In this document: piece after piece, positions 6,991 through 15,776 of the stretch
Position numbering within the stretch: the stretch's first letter is position 1
How the letters are laid out: each line of letters begins with the position of its first letter
NCBI GenBank assembly: GCA_964653075.1
Contig: CAZZAX010000011.1
Coordinates: 5,687 to 69,686 of the forward strand
DNA: 64,000 nucleotides
Reading direction: 5' to 3'
Origin: NIOZ-UU13 sp964653075
GTDB lineage: Bacteria; Planctomycetota; Phycisphaerae; Sedimentisphaerales; Anaerobacaceae
Made by a program: the position numbers and the translations under genes
Notes under the pieces: model-generated
Databases searched by the model: none
The model's input: only the letters and a program-made list of their open reading frames with translations
Told to the model about the DNA's origin: nothing

Positions 6991-8478
6991 CTATATCTGG
7001 TTTGTAGTAAGGTACTCCATAGCGATTTGTTTGTCGCTGAAGTCGAACTTTTGCTTTCCGATTATCTGGTAGGTTTCGTGGCCTTTGCCTGCTATTAGGA
7101 CGATATCATTTTTGGCGGCGGTTTTTATGGCTGAGGCGATGGCTTTTTTTCTGTCCGTCTCAATCAAAATTGTTTTCGAATCCGGATTTTCGAAGCCGGG
7201 GATAATGTCTTTTATGATGTCATCCGGTTGTTCGGTTCGCGGGTTGTCGCTAGTAACGATTATAAAATCAGCTAATTGTTCAGCTACTTTGGCCATACGC
7301 GGTCGTTTTGTTTTGTCTCTGTCTCCGCCGCAGCCGAAAACGACTATTAACCTGCCTTTGCACAGCGGCTTTAACGTCGAGAGGACATTTTTCAAGGCGT
7401 CATCGGTATGTGCGTAATCGACCAGAACCGAAAAATCACAGGCGAAGTCGATTTTTTCCAGTCGGCCCGGTATCGTCTTCAAATCCGACAGGCCGGCCGC
7501 TATCGTTTCCAAATCGAACCCAGCGGTGAGGCATAATCCTGCTGCCGCCAGGCAGTTGCTTACATTATACAGACCAAGCAGGGGTGTTTTTACAATAGCA
7601 GATTGGCCAGCGTATTCCATCTTGAAAACAGTTCCGCCGGTATCCATAGATTCTGTACGGGCGATGATATCCGCCGGCTCGTCAATAGCATACCATAAGA
7701 TTTTGGCCTCGGTTTGTTTGGCAATGGACTCGGCATGCGGCGATTGTTTGTTCAGTACCGCCACGGCATCGGGTGAAAGAGCGGAGAAAAGTGTGGTCTT
7801 TGCAGTCAGGTAATCTTCTTCGGTTTTATGATAATCCAGATGGTCGCCGGCCAAGTTTGTGAAAGCGGCGGCTTTGAAGCTGATGCCCGCCAGGCGGTTT
7901 TGCGAAAGGGCGTGGCTGCTTGCTTCGATGACCATATACTTTGCGCCGTGTTTTAACATTTGCTGTTGTCCGGCGGCGATTGTTAAACAATCAGGTGTTG
8001 TCAGGACGGCCTCGCTGCTGTTGCCTGAGCAGGTATCGTAAATGACGGTACCAAGCAGGCCACACTTTTGTCCGGCTTGTCGGATGCAGGAACGTACCAG
8101 AAAGGCAACGGTGGTCTTTCCGTTTGTGCCGGTGACCGCGAGGTTTGTTAGCTGATAAGCCGGGTTGCCCCTGACTGTTTGTGCGAGGAGAGCGGCTGCT
8201 TCCGTGGAATCGTCAACAACTATGGTCTTGATATTTGATGCACATAACAAGCCATCCCCAAGCTTCGCTTGAGGCTGCCACCCGTTGATATTTGGTGCTT
8301 GTTGACAAACGATATATTTTGCGCCATTATCAAGGGCCTGGCTGATGAAATCGTGTCCGTCGCAGGCGGTGCCTTTTACGGCCACAAAGATATCACCATC
8401 TCCGACGGCACGAGAATCAATACAGATATTTCGAGCATTGTCTGAAGAGACCAGGTTTAGCAATTCGTTTAAATTCAT
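6991..8478 (-). CDS. murE: UDP-MurNAc-L-alanyl-D-glutamate--meso-diaminopimelate ligase MurE
   Basis: A 495-residue cytoplasmic ligase that adds the third residue to the peptidoglycan stem. The ATP loop is AVTGTNGKTTVAF (TGTNGKTT at residues 116-123). The middle domain has EASSHALSQNRLAG and FTNLAGDHLDYH. The C-domain has VDYAHTDDAL, VFGCGGDRDKTKRP and SDNPRTEQP. DNPR is the motif that selects meso-diaminopimelate, so a DAP-type peptidoglycan is predicted. Residues 64-82 are an extra 19-residue block (including GWQPQAKLGDGLL) produced by a small palindromic insertion at 8228-8298, in the linker between the N-terminal and ATP-binding domains, where it may be tolerated. No strong ribosome-binding site. 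Confidence 0.96.
   Translation of the reverse strand: MNLNELLNLVSSDNARNICIDSRAVGDGDIFVAVKGTACDGHDFISQALDNGAKYIVCQQAPNINGWQPQAKLGDGLLCASNIKTIVVDDSTEAAALLAQTVRGNPAYQLTNLAVTGTNGKTTVAFLVRSCIRQAGQKCGLLGTVIYDTCSGNSSEAVLTTPDCLTIAAGQQQMLKHGAKYMVIEASSHALSQNRLAGISFKAAAFTNLAGDHLDYHKTEEDYLTAKTTLFSALSPDAVAVLNKQSPHAESIAKQTEAKILWYAIDEPADIIARTESMDTGGTVFKMEYAGQSAIVKTPLLGLYNVSNCLAAAGLCLTAGFDLETIAAGLSDLKTIPGRLEKIDFACDFSVLVDYAHTDDALKNVLSTLKPLCKGRLIVVFGCGGDRDKTKRPRMAKVAEQLADFIIVTSDNPRTEQPDDIIKDIIPGFENPDSKTILIETDRKKAIASAIKTAAKNDIVLIAGKGHETYQIIGKQKFDFSDKQIAMEYLTTNQI
8228..8298. repeat. Short palindromic insertion in murE with flanking direct repeats
   Basis: TTGATATTTGATGC (8228-8241) and TTGATATTTGGTGC (8285-8298) are direct repeats with 13 of 14 matches at a spacing of 57 bases, exactly 19 codons. 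Between them are 43 bases whose core in the coding sense is CCTCAAGC-GAA-GCTTGGGG, an eight-pair stem (one G-U) with a three-base loop. The layout looks like a mobile palindrome that inserted with target duplication and kept the frame. Rickettsia palindromic elements, which sit in frame inside genes, are the closest known parallel. Confidence 0.7.
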
Positions 8479-8758
8479 ATTTTTGTGCAGAAAAAAAGTT
8501 TCTTTTTATTTTAATCGAAAGCACAGGCAATTCAACCTTAGTGTATGTGCTACCGGCATAAAAAAAGTGGTTTGTGGTTATATCTTTTGTTTGCAGGGGA
8601 TTATTTGTGAGAAGTTCCGGAATTATTCTGTCGAGAAATTGTCTTTATGGGTTATAATCCGGCTTTGAACTTTTGCAAACGCCGAGAGTATTATAATAGT
8701 CGGTGTTTACAGGGGAAATGTCCGGCTAAGGTATCTGCATATATTAGAGAAGGGAAAT

Positions 8759-10375
8759 ATGATTATGAAGGATAAGTGTCTTCTTGGGATTTGTTTTTTA
8801 TTGGTTGTTATAAACGTGGTGGGTGGTTGTCGTAAGAAATCGACGTCTTCGCCGCCGCAGTCGGTACAGCAGACAGAAGAATCAAATCAGGCCGCCCCGG
8901 ATAAATCCGCGTCAGAAAAAGTTTTAGCACAGGAAGGGTCCGTATCGGCCATTGACGTCTCCGAAGCCCAGGTGGAGGAAACCGAATACTTTGCCCTTTT
9001 TATGGAGGGCAAAAAGGTCGGCTACGCTATCCAAAGCCGTGATGTCGAAGGCGATAAAGTGACCACCTCCGTGGAGCTTAAGATTACATTGAGCCGGGTG
9101 GGGGTGTCGGTGAGTGTCCAGACCAAAGCGAATACTTACGAAACGGTCGATGGCAAGCCCCTCGGTTTCGAGCTTGAGCAGGCATTGGGGATGATGGTGA
9201 CTAAAACAACAGCAATAATCGACGAGCAGGGAAAGGTAAAAGTAAAGACAGGCCAGCAGGAATTGGAATTTGACTGGCCTGACGGTGCTTTAATGTCCGA
9301 GGGGATGCGATTGCTGCTTTTAGAACGCGGCCTTGCGGAGGGGACCACATACATTGTAAAGTTGTTTGATCCGAGTATGATGCAGGTTGTCGATGTCGAG
9401 GTTAAAGTGGGTTCGACACAGAATGTTGACCTGCTTGGCCGGGTGGTCGCATTGACAGAGGTCCAGAGTACTGTAAGCTCTGAGCAGATTGGTTCGATAG
9501 TAAGCACTGAATATTATGACGATGAGCTTCTGCTTCAAAAAAGCGTAATGCCTGTTATGGGTATGACCATTGAGCAGGTTGCCTGCACTAAGGAATTCGC
9601 ACTCGGAGAAAACGATGTCCTTGAGGTGGTTGACAGGATGTTTATGAAAAGCCCTGAGCCGTTAGGTGATGTTGGCTCAGCCAAGTCGATTACCTATCAC
9701 CTGAGCCCGACCCAGGAAACGGCCGATTTGAAAATACCATCCGGCGACAATCAGAAAGTACAGCGAGACAGTAATGGTAAATTAATCTTAACGGTCGAGC
9801 CTGTTGTCGCAGCGAAGGGGGTGAGCTTTCCTTACAAAGGCAGCGATCCGGAGGCACTCGAAGCCCTTGAGCCGTCGAGGTATGTCGAGAGCGGTCAAAA
9901 AGTAATAATTGACCTTGCGAGGCGGGCGGTTGGTCGAGCGGGTGATACTGCCGAGGCCATCAGCAAGATTGAAGCATTTGTGGCGGACTATGTCGAGGAC
10001 AAGAACCTTTCTGTCGGATATGCCTCAGCGGCTGATGTTGCGGCCAGTCGGCAGGGTGACTGTACCGAACACGCCGTACTTACGGCGGCGTTGTGTCGTG
10101 CCATCGGGATTCCGGCCCAGGTGGTTACCGGCCTGGCATACGTAGAGCAGTGGAGTACCTTTCAGAACGGATTCGGCGGTCATGCCTGGGCACAGGCGTA
10201 TGTCGGGGACAAATGGATCGGATTGGATGCGGCCTTCAGGGGTACCGGCAGGGGCGGTTATGATGCAGGACATATCACACTGGCGACGGGCAGTGGAAAT
10301 CCTGAGGATTTTCTCAACTTACTCAGTACAATGGGGCAGTTCAAAATTGACAGGGTAGAAGTCAAAAAGAGATAA
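8759..10375 (+). CDS. Transglutaminase-like domain lipoprotein
   Basis: A 538-residue protein with a lipoprotein signal (hydrophobic core, then VVGGC at about residues 21-25), so it should be anchored outside the cytoplasm. After a low-complexity linker rich in Ser, Pro, Gln and Glu comes a region of about 270 residues of unknown fold, then a transglutaminase-like domain. Its triad is visible: Cys435 in QGDCTEHA, His475 in GGHAWAQAYV and Asp490 in GLDAAF. Such domains in bacteria are usually cysteine proteases or peptide-crosslinking enzymes. The cysteine, histidine and aspartate are all kept, so activity is likely. It is convergent with recJ, 16 bases apart, and has no operon partner. Confidence 0.88.
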   Translation: MIMKDKCLLGICFLLVVINVVGGCRKKSTSSPPQSVQQTEESNQAAPDKSASEKVLAQEGSVSAIDVSEAQVEETEYFALFMEGKKVGYAIQSRDVEGDKVTTSVELKITLSRVGVSVSVQTKANTYETVDGKPLGFELEQALGMMVTKTTAIIDEQGKVKVKTGQQELEFDWPDGALMSEGMRLLLLERGLAEGTTYIVKLFDPSMMQVVDVEVKVGSTQNVDLLGRVVALTEVQSTVSSEQIGSIVSTEYYDDELLLQKSVMPVMGMTIEQVACTKEFALGENDVLEVVDRMFMKSPEPLGDVGSAKSITYHLSPTQETADLKIPSGDNQKVQRDSNGKLILTVEPVVAAKGVSFPYKGSDPEALEALEPSRYVESGQKVIIDLARRAVGRAGDTAEAISKIEAFVADYVEDKNLSVGYASAADVAASRQGDCTEHAVLTAALCRAIGIPAQVVTGLAYVEQWSTFQNGFGGHAWAQAYVGDKWIGLDAAFRGTGRGGYDAGHITLATGSGNPEDFLNLLSTMGQFKIDRVEVKKR

Positions 10376-10391
10376 CGGATGACCGAAGCAA

Positions 10392-12224
10392 TCATTCAAA
10401 CTGAATGTCGGTGAGGACGAATTCGACGTTTGTGTTTCCGTTGTAGGTATTGAGCTGCGGCTGGTATGCTACGTTGAAGAATTCGTGTTCGAGCAGCTTT
10501 TTTTCCAGTTTTCCGAACCTGAAGCCGATGCAGCGCACAGCGTTCGTATTATCGGTTATCGCAAGCTGAAGATGCTCGCGTCCGGAGCCGACTCTTCTCG
10601 GCGGAGAGGCCAGACGAACCCCTTTTGTGGCGAAAACAGGTTTAGGATTACCCTGCCCGAACGGGCCGAGCATTTGCAGCTCAGTTACCATTTCCGTTCG
10701 GAACTGGGCCAACGGAGCCACCGCATCGATGTGAAGTTTGGCAGCCAGGTCGTTATCGTTAAGGTTTTGTTTTGCATAGGCTTCGAAATCGGCTGTGAAC
10801 GAGTCTATTTTTTCTGTTTCGATTTTCACGCCAGCAGCCATTTTATGACCGCCGAAGCTGATTAAGTGTTTGGAGCAGGCTTCGATTGCACTCAGGAGAC
10901 AGAAACCGTGTATTGAGCGGGCGGAACCCTGAGCTATGCCGTTTTCGGCGGCGCCGGCATTAATCATAATCGTCGGGCGATAGAATTTGTCGACTATTCT
11001 CGATGCGACGATGCCTATTACGCCGGTGTGCCAGTTTTCGCTGGCAAGAACGATGCTTTTACGGTCGGGGTGGTGGAGGTTTTGCTCGACTATCATCTCG
11101 CAGGCCTGCTTGAATATTTTTCGTTCGTATTGCTGGCGCTGGCTATTTTGCTCTTTGAGATATTCGGCTATTTGCATCGAGCGAAGGGGCTTGTCGGATG
11201 TCAGCAGCTCTACAGCCAGCCGTGCGTGTCCCATTCGTCCTGCGGCGTTTAGCATTGGCGCGAGGCGAAAGCCGATATGGAAGCTGTCGAGGCGGTGCCC
11301 GGTGAGGCCGGCCGATTCAATCAGGGCCTGAATACCGGAAAGCTTGCACTGCGGCAGGGCCTTTAATCCGTAGCTTGTCAGCGCCCTGTTTTCACCCCGG
11401 AGGTCAACAATATCAGCGATGGTTCCCATAGCAGCCAGGCTCGTTGCGTTTATCATAAATTCACGCAGGGTCGGTTCGAGCCTTCGGCCTGAGTTGAATT
11501 CGTTGGCAATGGCCCAGGTAAGTTTATAGGCTACCAAAGCCCCGGCGGAGTCCTGGTTTGGATAGGATTTTTCCAGGGCGGGGTGCACGATAGCGACGGC
11601 TTGCGGAAGCTTGCAGTCGTGTTGGGAGCTTATTTGGTGATGGTCAGTTATTATTAAATCAAGTCCGAGCTGCCGGGCGAGTAGGGCCGAGCTGTATGCG
11701 GTAACGCCGCAATCGACGGTGACCATAACTTTGGTGCCGGATTTTGCCAGTGTCCGAATGGCATCGTCGTTCAGGCCGTAGCCTTCATCGATACGATGCG
11801 GGATATAATAATCAACATTAGCGCCGAGCAGTGTTAAAACCTGCCAAAGGATTGAGACGCCTGTAATACCGTCTACGTCATAATCGCCATAGACGGTTAT
11901 TTTTTCCTTGTTTTTAATGGCGTGCTTTAACCGGTTAACAGCCGGTTCGATTCCCGGCATTTTGTCAGGGTCGATAAGCTGTGTCAGTTTGGGCCTTAAG
12001 AAAGCCGAAGCGCTTTGGGCGTCTGTTATTCCGCGATTGATTAAGACCTGTGCCAAAACAGGTGAAACCTTCAACGATTGTGCAAGCTCTGCGGAGCGGT
12101 CGTCGGGAGGCCTGATTGCCCATTGCTTTTTGCAGAAGCTGTCGAGTTTGGACCGGCTGTGTAGAGGCGCCAGAGGTGACTTGCCGTGTTCGGTGTCTGT
12201 TTGCGTCCGTGCGGAAGATTGCAT
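10392..12224 (-). CDS. recJ: Single-stranded-DNA-specific exonuclease RecJ
   Basis: A 610-residue DHH-family 5'-3' exonuclease for recombination and mismatch or base-excision repair. Motifs include VYGDYDVDGITG (residues 111-122), VTVDCGVTA, the DHH triplet at 194-196 (ITDHHQ), and the DHHA1 domain with SFGGHKMAAG near residue 450. The C-terminal OB-fold region (QLAITDNTNAVRCIGF) completes the family layout. About 35 N-terminal residues before QWAIRPP are poorly conserved-looking, so the true start could be slightly later. It stands alone, upstream of nothing it obviously shares an operon with except the following phosphoesterase gene 139 bases upstream. Confidence 0.96.
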   Translation of the reverse strand: MQSSARTQTDTEHGKSPLAPLHSRSKLDSFCKKQWAIRPPDDRSAELAQSLKVSPVLAQVLINRGITDAQSASAFLRPKLTQLIDPDKMPGIEPAVNRLKHAIKNKEKITVYGDYDVDGITGVSILWQVLTLLGANVDYYIPHRIDEGYGLNDDAIRTLAKSGTKVMVTVDCGVTAYSSALLARQLGLDLIITDHHQISSQHDCKLPQAVAIVHPALEKSYPNQDSAGALVAYKLTWAIANEFNSGRRLEPTLREFMINATSLAAMGTIADIVDLRGENRALTSYGLKALPQCKLSGIQALIESAGLTGHRLDSFHIGFRLAPMLNAAGRMGHARLAVELLTSDKPLRSMQIAEYLKEQNSQRQQYERKIFKQACEMIVEQNLHHPDRKSIVLASENWHTGVIGIVASRIVDKFYRPTIMINAGAAENGIAQGSARSIHGFCLLSAIEACSKHLISFGGHKMAAGVKIETEKIDSFTADFEAYAKQNLNDNDLAAKLHIDAVAPLAQFRTEMVTELQMLGPFGQGNPKPVFATKGVRLASPPRRVGSGREHLQLAITDNTNAVRCIGFRFGKLEKKLLEHEFFNVAYQPQLNTYNGNTNVEFVLTDIQFE

Positions 12225-12363
12225 CGAGATTTTATCCTGTTCTTTACTTTTCTGGTTTGCCTGGCCTTTAGGTAATGCGGGCGCAGGTGTTGTATTACCG
12301 GCTGCTTTTATACCAGAAAAGAGTCGCCAATTGCAAGGATTGTTTTCTCGCGGGTTCTTATGT

Positions 12364-13266
12364 TCACCAAGTCAGCTTTGTTATGCTTTGGTCATTGCCG
12401 GTGTTTCCAGCTATCGCATGCAGTTTGAAATGGCCGCCTTTCGCGGTCAGCCTGGCTTCTACCCAGCCCACAGGTTCGGCGTCGTTGAAGTTATATCCGA
12501 CGGCGGGGAGATTGATGAGATGAATCCCTTCGAACTCGGAGAATTTGTATTCATGAGAGTGGCCGTAGACTATAGCTTTAACCTTGCGAATCGGTTTAAT
12601 GGCGGAATACAGCCGGGGTAAATCCAGCAGGTCGCCATCGCCGTCTTCGAGAGAGTGGTGAAAGCAGAGGATTGTCGGAGTATTGTCGCATTCGGTTAAA
12701 TAGTTTTGGAGCCATTGTCTTTGTGCTTTTCCCAGTAAACCGGGCACTTTATTAACGTACAGGAGTGAATCCAGAATAATCAGACGGACGGGCGGTATAT
12801 TGGCGACTACAACATGCTTACCCTGAACGGGCTGCTTTTCTCCGGGGACACTATTAAAAACCTTAACGAAGTTGTTTCGATTGTCGTGGTTGCCGAGCGC
12901 CATAAAGACGGGTCGTTTTTCTGCGATTGGTTCGAGCAGTTTCTTGAGGTTGGCGTAGTCACCCAGTTGGCCTGTCAGCCGGGCCAGGTCACCGGTGATA
13001 GCTACGCCGTCCGGCAGAGCGGAGATTATACCGGGAACGGCTTTTTGTAAATTCTGATAGGGATAGAATCCCCGGTAATTGTTGTTAACATCTTCGGGGA
13101 TATGCGTATCGGATAAAAGCGCCCATCGAGATGCCTTTACTTCATTTTCATTTTTCATTAAACCGGGGGTGCAGCCTGCATTGAGGGTAACGGCGGTTGC
13201 GAGGGCGGCAAAGCCGGTTTTGATAAAATTTCTTCTATTCATTGATTTGTAGAAAATTTCTGCCAT
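12364..13266 (-). CDS. Tat-exported calcineurin-like metallophosphoesterase
   Basis: A 300-residue protein with the five metallophosphoesterase blocks: LLSDTHIPED, AITGDLARL, ALGNHDNRN, ILCFHHSLED and VYGHSHEYKF, which bind two metal ions. The N-terminus has a twin-arginine signal (MNRRNFIKTGFAALAT) ending near NAGC, so it is exported folded and perhaps lipid-anchored. The frame is open to 13305. I chose 13266 because AAGGAAAGG lies just ahead, whereas the ATG at 13242, directly before the RR motif, has no such site. The substrate is unknown. It is read in the same direction as recJ. Confidence 0.88.
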   Translation of the reverse strand: MAEIFYKSMNRRNFIKTGFAALATAVTLNAGCTPGLMKNENEVKASRWALLSDTHIPEDVNNNYRGFYPYQNLQKAVPGIISALPDGVAITGDLARLTGQLGDYANLKKLLEPIAEKRPVFMALGNHDNRNNFVKVFNSVPGEKQPVQGKHVVVANIPPVRLIILDSLLYVNKVPGLLGKAQRQWLQNYLTECDNTPTILCFHHSLEDGDGDLLDLPRLYSAIKPIRKVKAIVYGHSHEYKFSEFEGIHLINLPAVGYNFNDAEPVGWVEARLTAKGGHFKLHAIAGNTGNDQSITKLTW

Positions 13267-13501
13267 GATACCTTTCCTTATTAAAAGCCTGAATTGTTGG
13301 GTCACCAGGTGCTTATATAACAGAAAAAAATCATTGATTGCAAGTCTAATTTTTCAGGTTACGGGATAAAGTTTTTCGGCTGTGCGAAATTAAGTCCGGT
13401 TAAAGTGCTGATAAGATAAAGTATTATTGCGGTTAGCTCGTGAGAGGTTATAATTGCGGCCTGCTTTATAAATAATAAGATTGGGGGCTGAGGTTTATCG
13501 A

Positions 13502-15244
13502 ATGGACCTGAACTTTTTTGATATCGGGGTATTTCTTGCGTTCATCGGCCTGGTCGTTTGTTTCAGCATGTTCAAGAGCCGTAAGGAGAAGACGAGCGAG
13601 GATTACTTTCTTGCCAGCCGGGGTTTGAGGTGGTGGCTGATTGGCATTTCGATTGTTGCAGCGAATATCTCGACGGAGCAGTTTGTCGGTATGGCCGGTC
13701 AGGGGGCGGGCAGTATTGGGCTGGCGGTTAGCAACTGGCAATTGTTCGGCAGTATCGGTATTGTGATTATCGCCTTTACTTTATTACCCCGCTTTCTTCG
13801 GGCGGGCATTTATACGATGCCCGAATACCTCGAATATCGCTACAATTCCACGGCCCGTGCGATTATGGCTCTGACTACAGTTGTAATTTACGTGGCGGTT
13901 CTTTTAACGGCCGTGCTTTATTCTGGGGGGCTGACTCTGCGGACTATTTTCGGTTTTTCGATGAGGCAGGGTGTCTGGCTAATCGGCCTAATAGCGGCGG
14001 CGTACACTGTGTGGGGAGGATTGAAGGCGGTTGCGTGGGCCGATTTGTTCCAGGGATTGGCGCTGCTTGCCGGGGGTGTTACCATTTTTTTTCTGGGCCT
14101 GCACGCCTGTGGCGGGTGGGAGCAGTTTTCAACTACCAATACGGACAAACTGCACATGGTCCTTCCATCAGAACATGAGGGGCTGCCATGGACGGGAGTA
14201 TTCAGCGGTATGTGGATTGTGATGGTATATTACTGCGGTCTGAATCAGTTTATTGTCCAGCGCAATCTTGCGGCCAGGACGCTTCGCGACGGGCAGCTTG
14301 GTGTTATCTTCGCCGGGGCTTTGTGGCTGCTGGTTCCGTTTGCGATAGTGATGCCGGGACTGATGGCATTAGGTTTGTACAAGGCTGATATGGCTGCTGA
14401 AGCAGACAAGAGGAATGCTGAGGTTTTGGCAACTTATGAGCAGACTAAAGGTGTTGGCGAAGAATTAGTTTTATATGAACCCGACGATGGTTGGAAGCAA
14501 CGTTTCCCGGAGAAGACGAAGGAGTTAGAAAGTTACAATTCAATAGTTGTACAAACGGCGGAAAATCTTCATCAAAAAACGAAGGTTAAAAATCTGATTG
14601 GTTACAGCTTTGATTCGGCATTTCCGATGTTGATTCGCAAGCTTGTTCCGGCGGGATTGCGCGGCTTTATGTTTGCGGCGATAGCGGGGGCGGTAATCAG
14701 CTCTTTAGCTTCGATGCTGAATTCCGCCTCGACGATTTTTACGATGGATGTATATAACCGGATGTTGGCCCGCAATGCTCCACAGAGGCGGCTGTTATTT
14801 CTGGGGCGTATTATGACGATGGTTTTTGTGGTTGCGGGCTGCCTGCTGGCGCCCAGGCTGGATGACCCTAAGTTTGGGGGGGTGTTTCAGTATATTCAGC
14901 AGTTTCAGGGCTATATCTGGCCGGGTGTGGTGGCAGCATTTCTTTTCGGTATGATGGTGACAAAGGCGCCCGGTGCGGCGGGTGTGGCGGCGCTGATTGG
15001 CGGGCCGGTTATCTATGGTCTGTTTCAAAGATTTTCGCCGGACCTGCATTTTCTGATCCAGGTTGCGATTACATTCCAGCTTGTGCTGATGATTATGGGA
15101 TTAATTACTTTCATCAAGCCATTGGATAAACCGAGAGAATTACCGGTTCGAGAGGGCATCGAGACAAAGACGGCGCCAGAGGTGAAGCTTGCCGGTTTTT
15201 TGGTGATTTCGGCGGTGGCGTTTTTTTATATTATCTTCTGGTAA
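13502..15244 (+). CDS. Sodium/solute symporter (SSS family)
   Basis: A 580-residue membrane protein of the SSS/SGLT type with about 13-14 hydrophobic segments. Recognisable parts are the N-terminal FLASRGLRWWLIG, the ISTEQFVGMAGQG sodium-site helix, MPEYLEYRYN, the central YYCGLNQFIVQRNLAAR and FAAIAGAVISSLASMLNSAST of the later core helix. A hydrophilic loop of about 80 residues (around 300-380) lies between helices, as in sugar transporters of this family. The frame opens at a TTG at 13481, but the ATG at 13502 with GAGG upstream is preferred. With the nearby glycoside hydrolase it suggests sugar uptake driven by Na+. The substrate cannot be read from the sequence. Confidence 0.92.
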   Translation: MDLNFFDIGVFLAFIGLVVCFSMFKSRKEKTSEDYFLASRGLRWWLIGISIVAANISTEQFVGMAGQGAGSIGLAVSNWQLFGSIGIVIIAFTLLPRFLRAGIYTMPEYLEYRYNSTARAIMALTTVVIYVAVLLTAVLYSGGLTLRTIFGFSMRQGVWLIGLIAAAYTVWGGLKAVAWADLFQGLALLAGGVTIFFLGLHACGGWEQFSTTNTDKLHMVLPSEHEGLPWTGVFSGMWIVMVYYCGLNQFIVQRNLAARTLRDGQLGVIFAGALWLLVPFAIVMPGLMALGLYKADMAAEADKRNAEVLATYEQTKGVGEELVLYEPDDGWKQRFPEKTKELESYNSIVVQTAENLHQKTKVKNLIGYSFDSAFPMLIRKLVPAGLRGFMFAAIAGAVISSLASMLNSASTIFTMDVYNRMLARNAPQRRLLFLGRIMTMVFVVAGCLLAPRLDDPKFGGVFQYIQQFQGYIWPGVVAAFLFGMMVTKAPGAAGVAALIGGPVIYGLFQRFSPDLHFLIQVAITFQLVLMIMGLITFIKPLDKPRELPVREGIETKTAPEVKLAGFLVISAVAFFYIIFW

Positions 15245-15253
15245 GTTGTTTAA

Positions 15254-15407
15254 GAGCACCTAACAAAATGACTCTGCATTCAAGCGGCTTATTTCGTGTC
15301 TGGACGGCGTCAGGCTGCATCGACCATCTTCAGATGGTCTGCTTCGCCTTCGGCGCCGACGCGAAAGTGCTCGCTTTCGGTGCTACGATTCATTTTGTTA
15401 GGCACTC
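15254..15407. repeat. 154-bp inverted-repeat element, copy 2
   Basis: Ungapped match to 194-347 with 9 differences. The terminal inverted repeats are better preserved than in copy 1 (GAGCACCTAACAAAATG and CATTTTGTTAGGCACTC), and an internal GACCATCT-TC-AGATGGTC is a perfect eight-pair hairpin. TAA lies on both sides, which may be a three-base target duplication. It starts nine bases after the symporter stop and ends 33 bases before the far end of the GH2-discoidin gene, so it fills the convergent gap. Confidence 0.88.
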
Positions 15408-15440
15408 TAAATTTCATTTGGTGTTTTGGACTCTGCCTGG

Positions 15441-15776
15441 CTATTTTACTGAAGCGGGAATGATATTAAACTCGGCTATGGAGGTAAGTGCCTGGCCGTC
15501 GAATCCGGCGAGTGCTACGAAACGTAGGAATCTGCCGGTATGTGCCTTCTGGAAGAGAACGTTCTTATCGCTCCTGCCTTTCTGGAAAGTTCCGGCGGCG
15601 CTTGGGCTACCCCGGTTTTTGCCATCAGTGCTTACATATACCTGATATTCGGAAATCCAGCCGTTCGACATATCCTGCCGGGGGGTATAAGTCAATCCTT
15701 TGATTGCGATTTGTTCGGGAAGCTCTATTCGGATTTCGTGCGGGTATGCCTTTGGTGTCGGCTCCCAGGAGGTATG
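15441..15776 (-). pseudogene. Discoidin (F5/8 type C) tail cut off from the GH2 gene
   Basis: This is the in-frame continuation of the neighbouring GH2 gene beyond a TGA at 15777-15779. Read through that codon, the frame stays open for about 111 residues and forms an F5/8 type C carbohydrate-binding domain: HTSWEPTPKAYPHEIRIELP, GLTYTPRQDMSNGWISEY, VYVSTDGKN, GRFLRFVALAG and AEFNIIP. The family has Trp where the TGA stands, so a single TGG-to-TGA change explains the break. Other genes here end in TGA, so it is not read as Trp in this genome. The alternative is a sequencing error. Confidence 0.8.
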
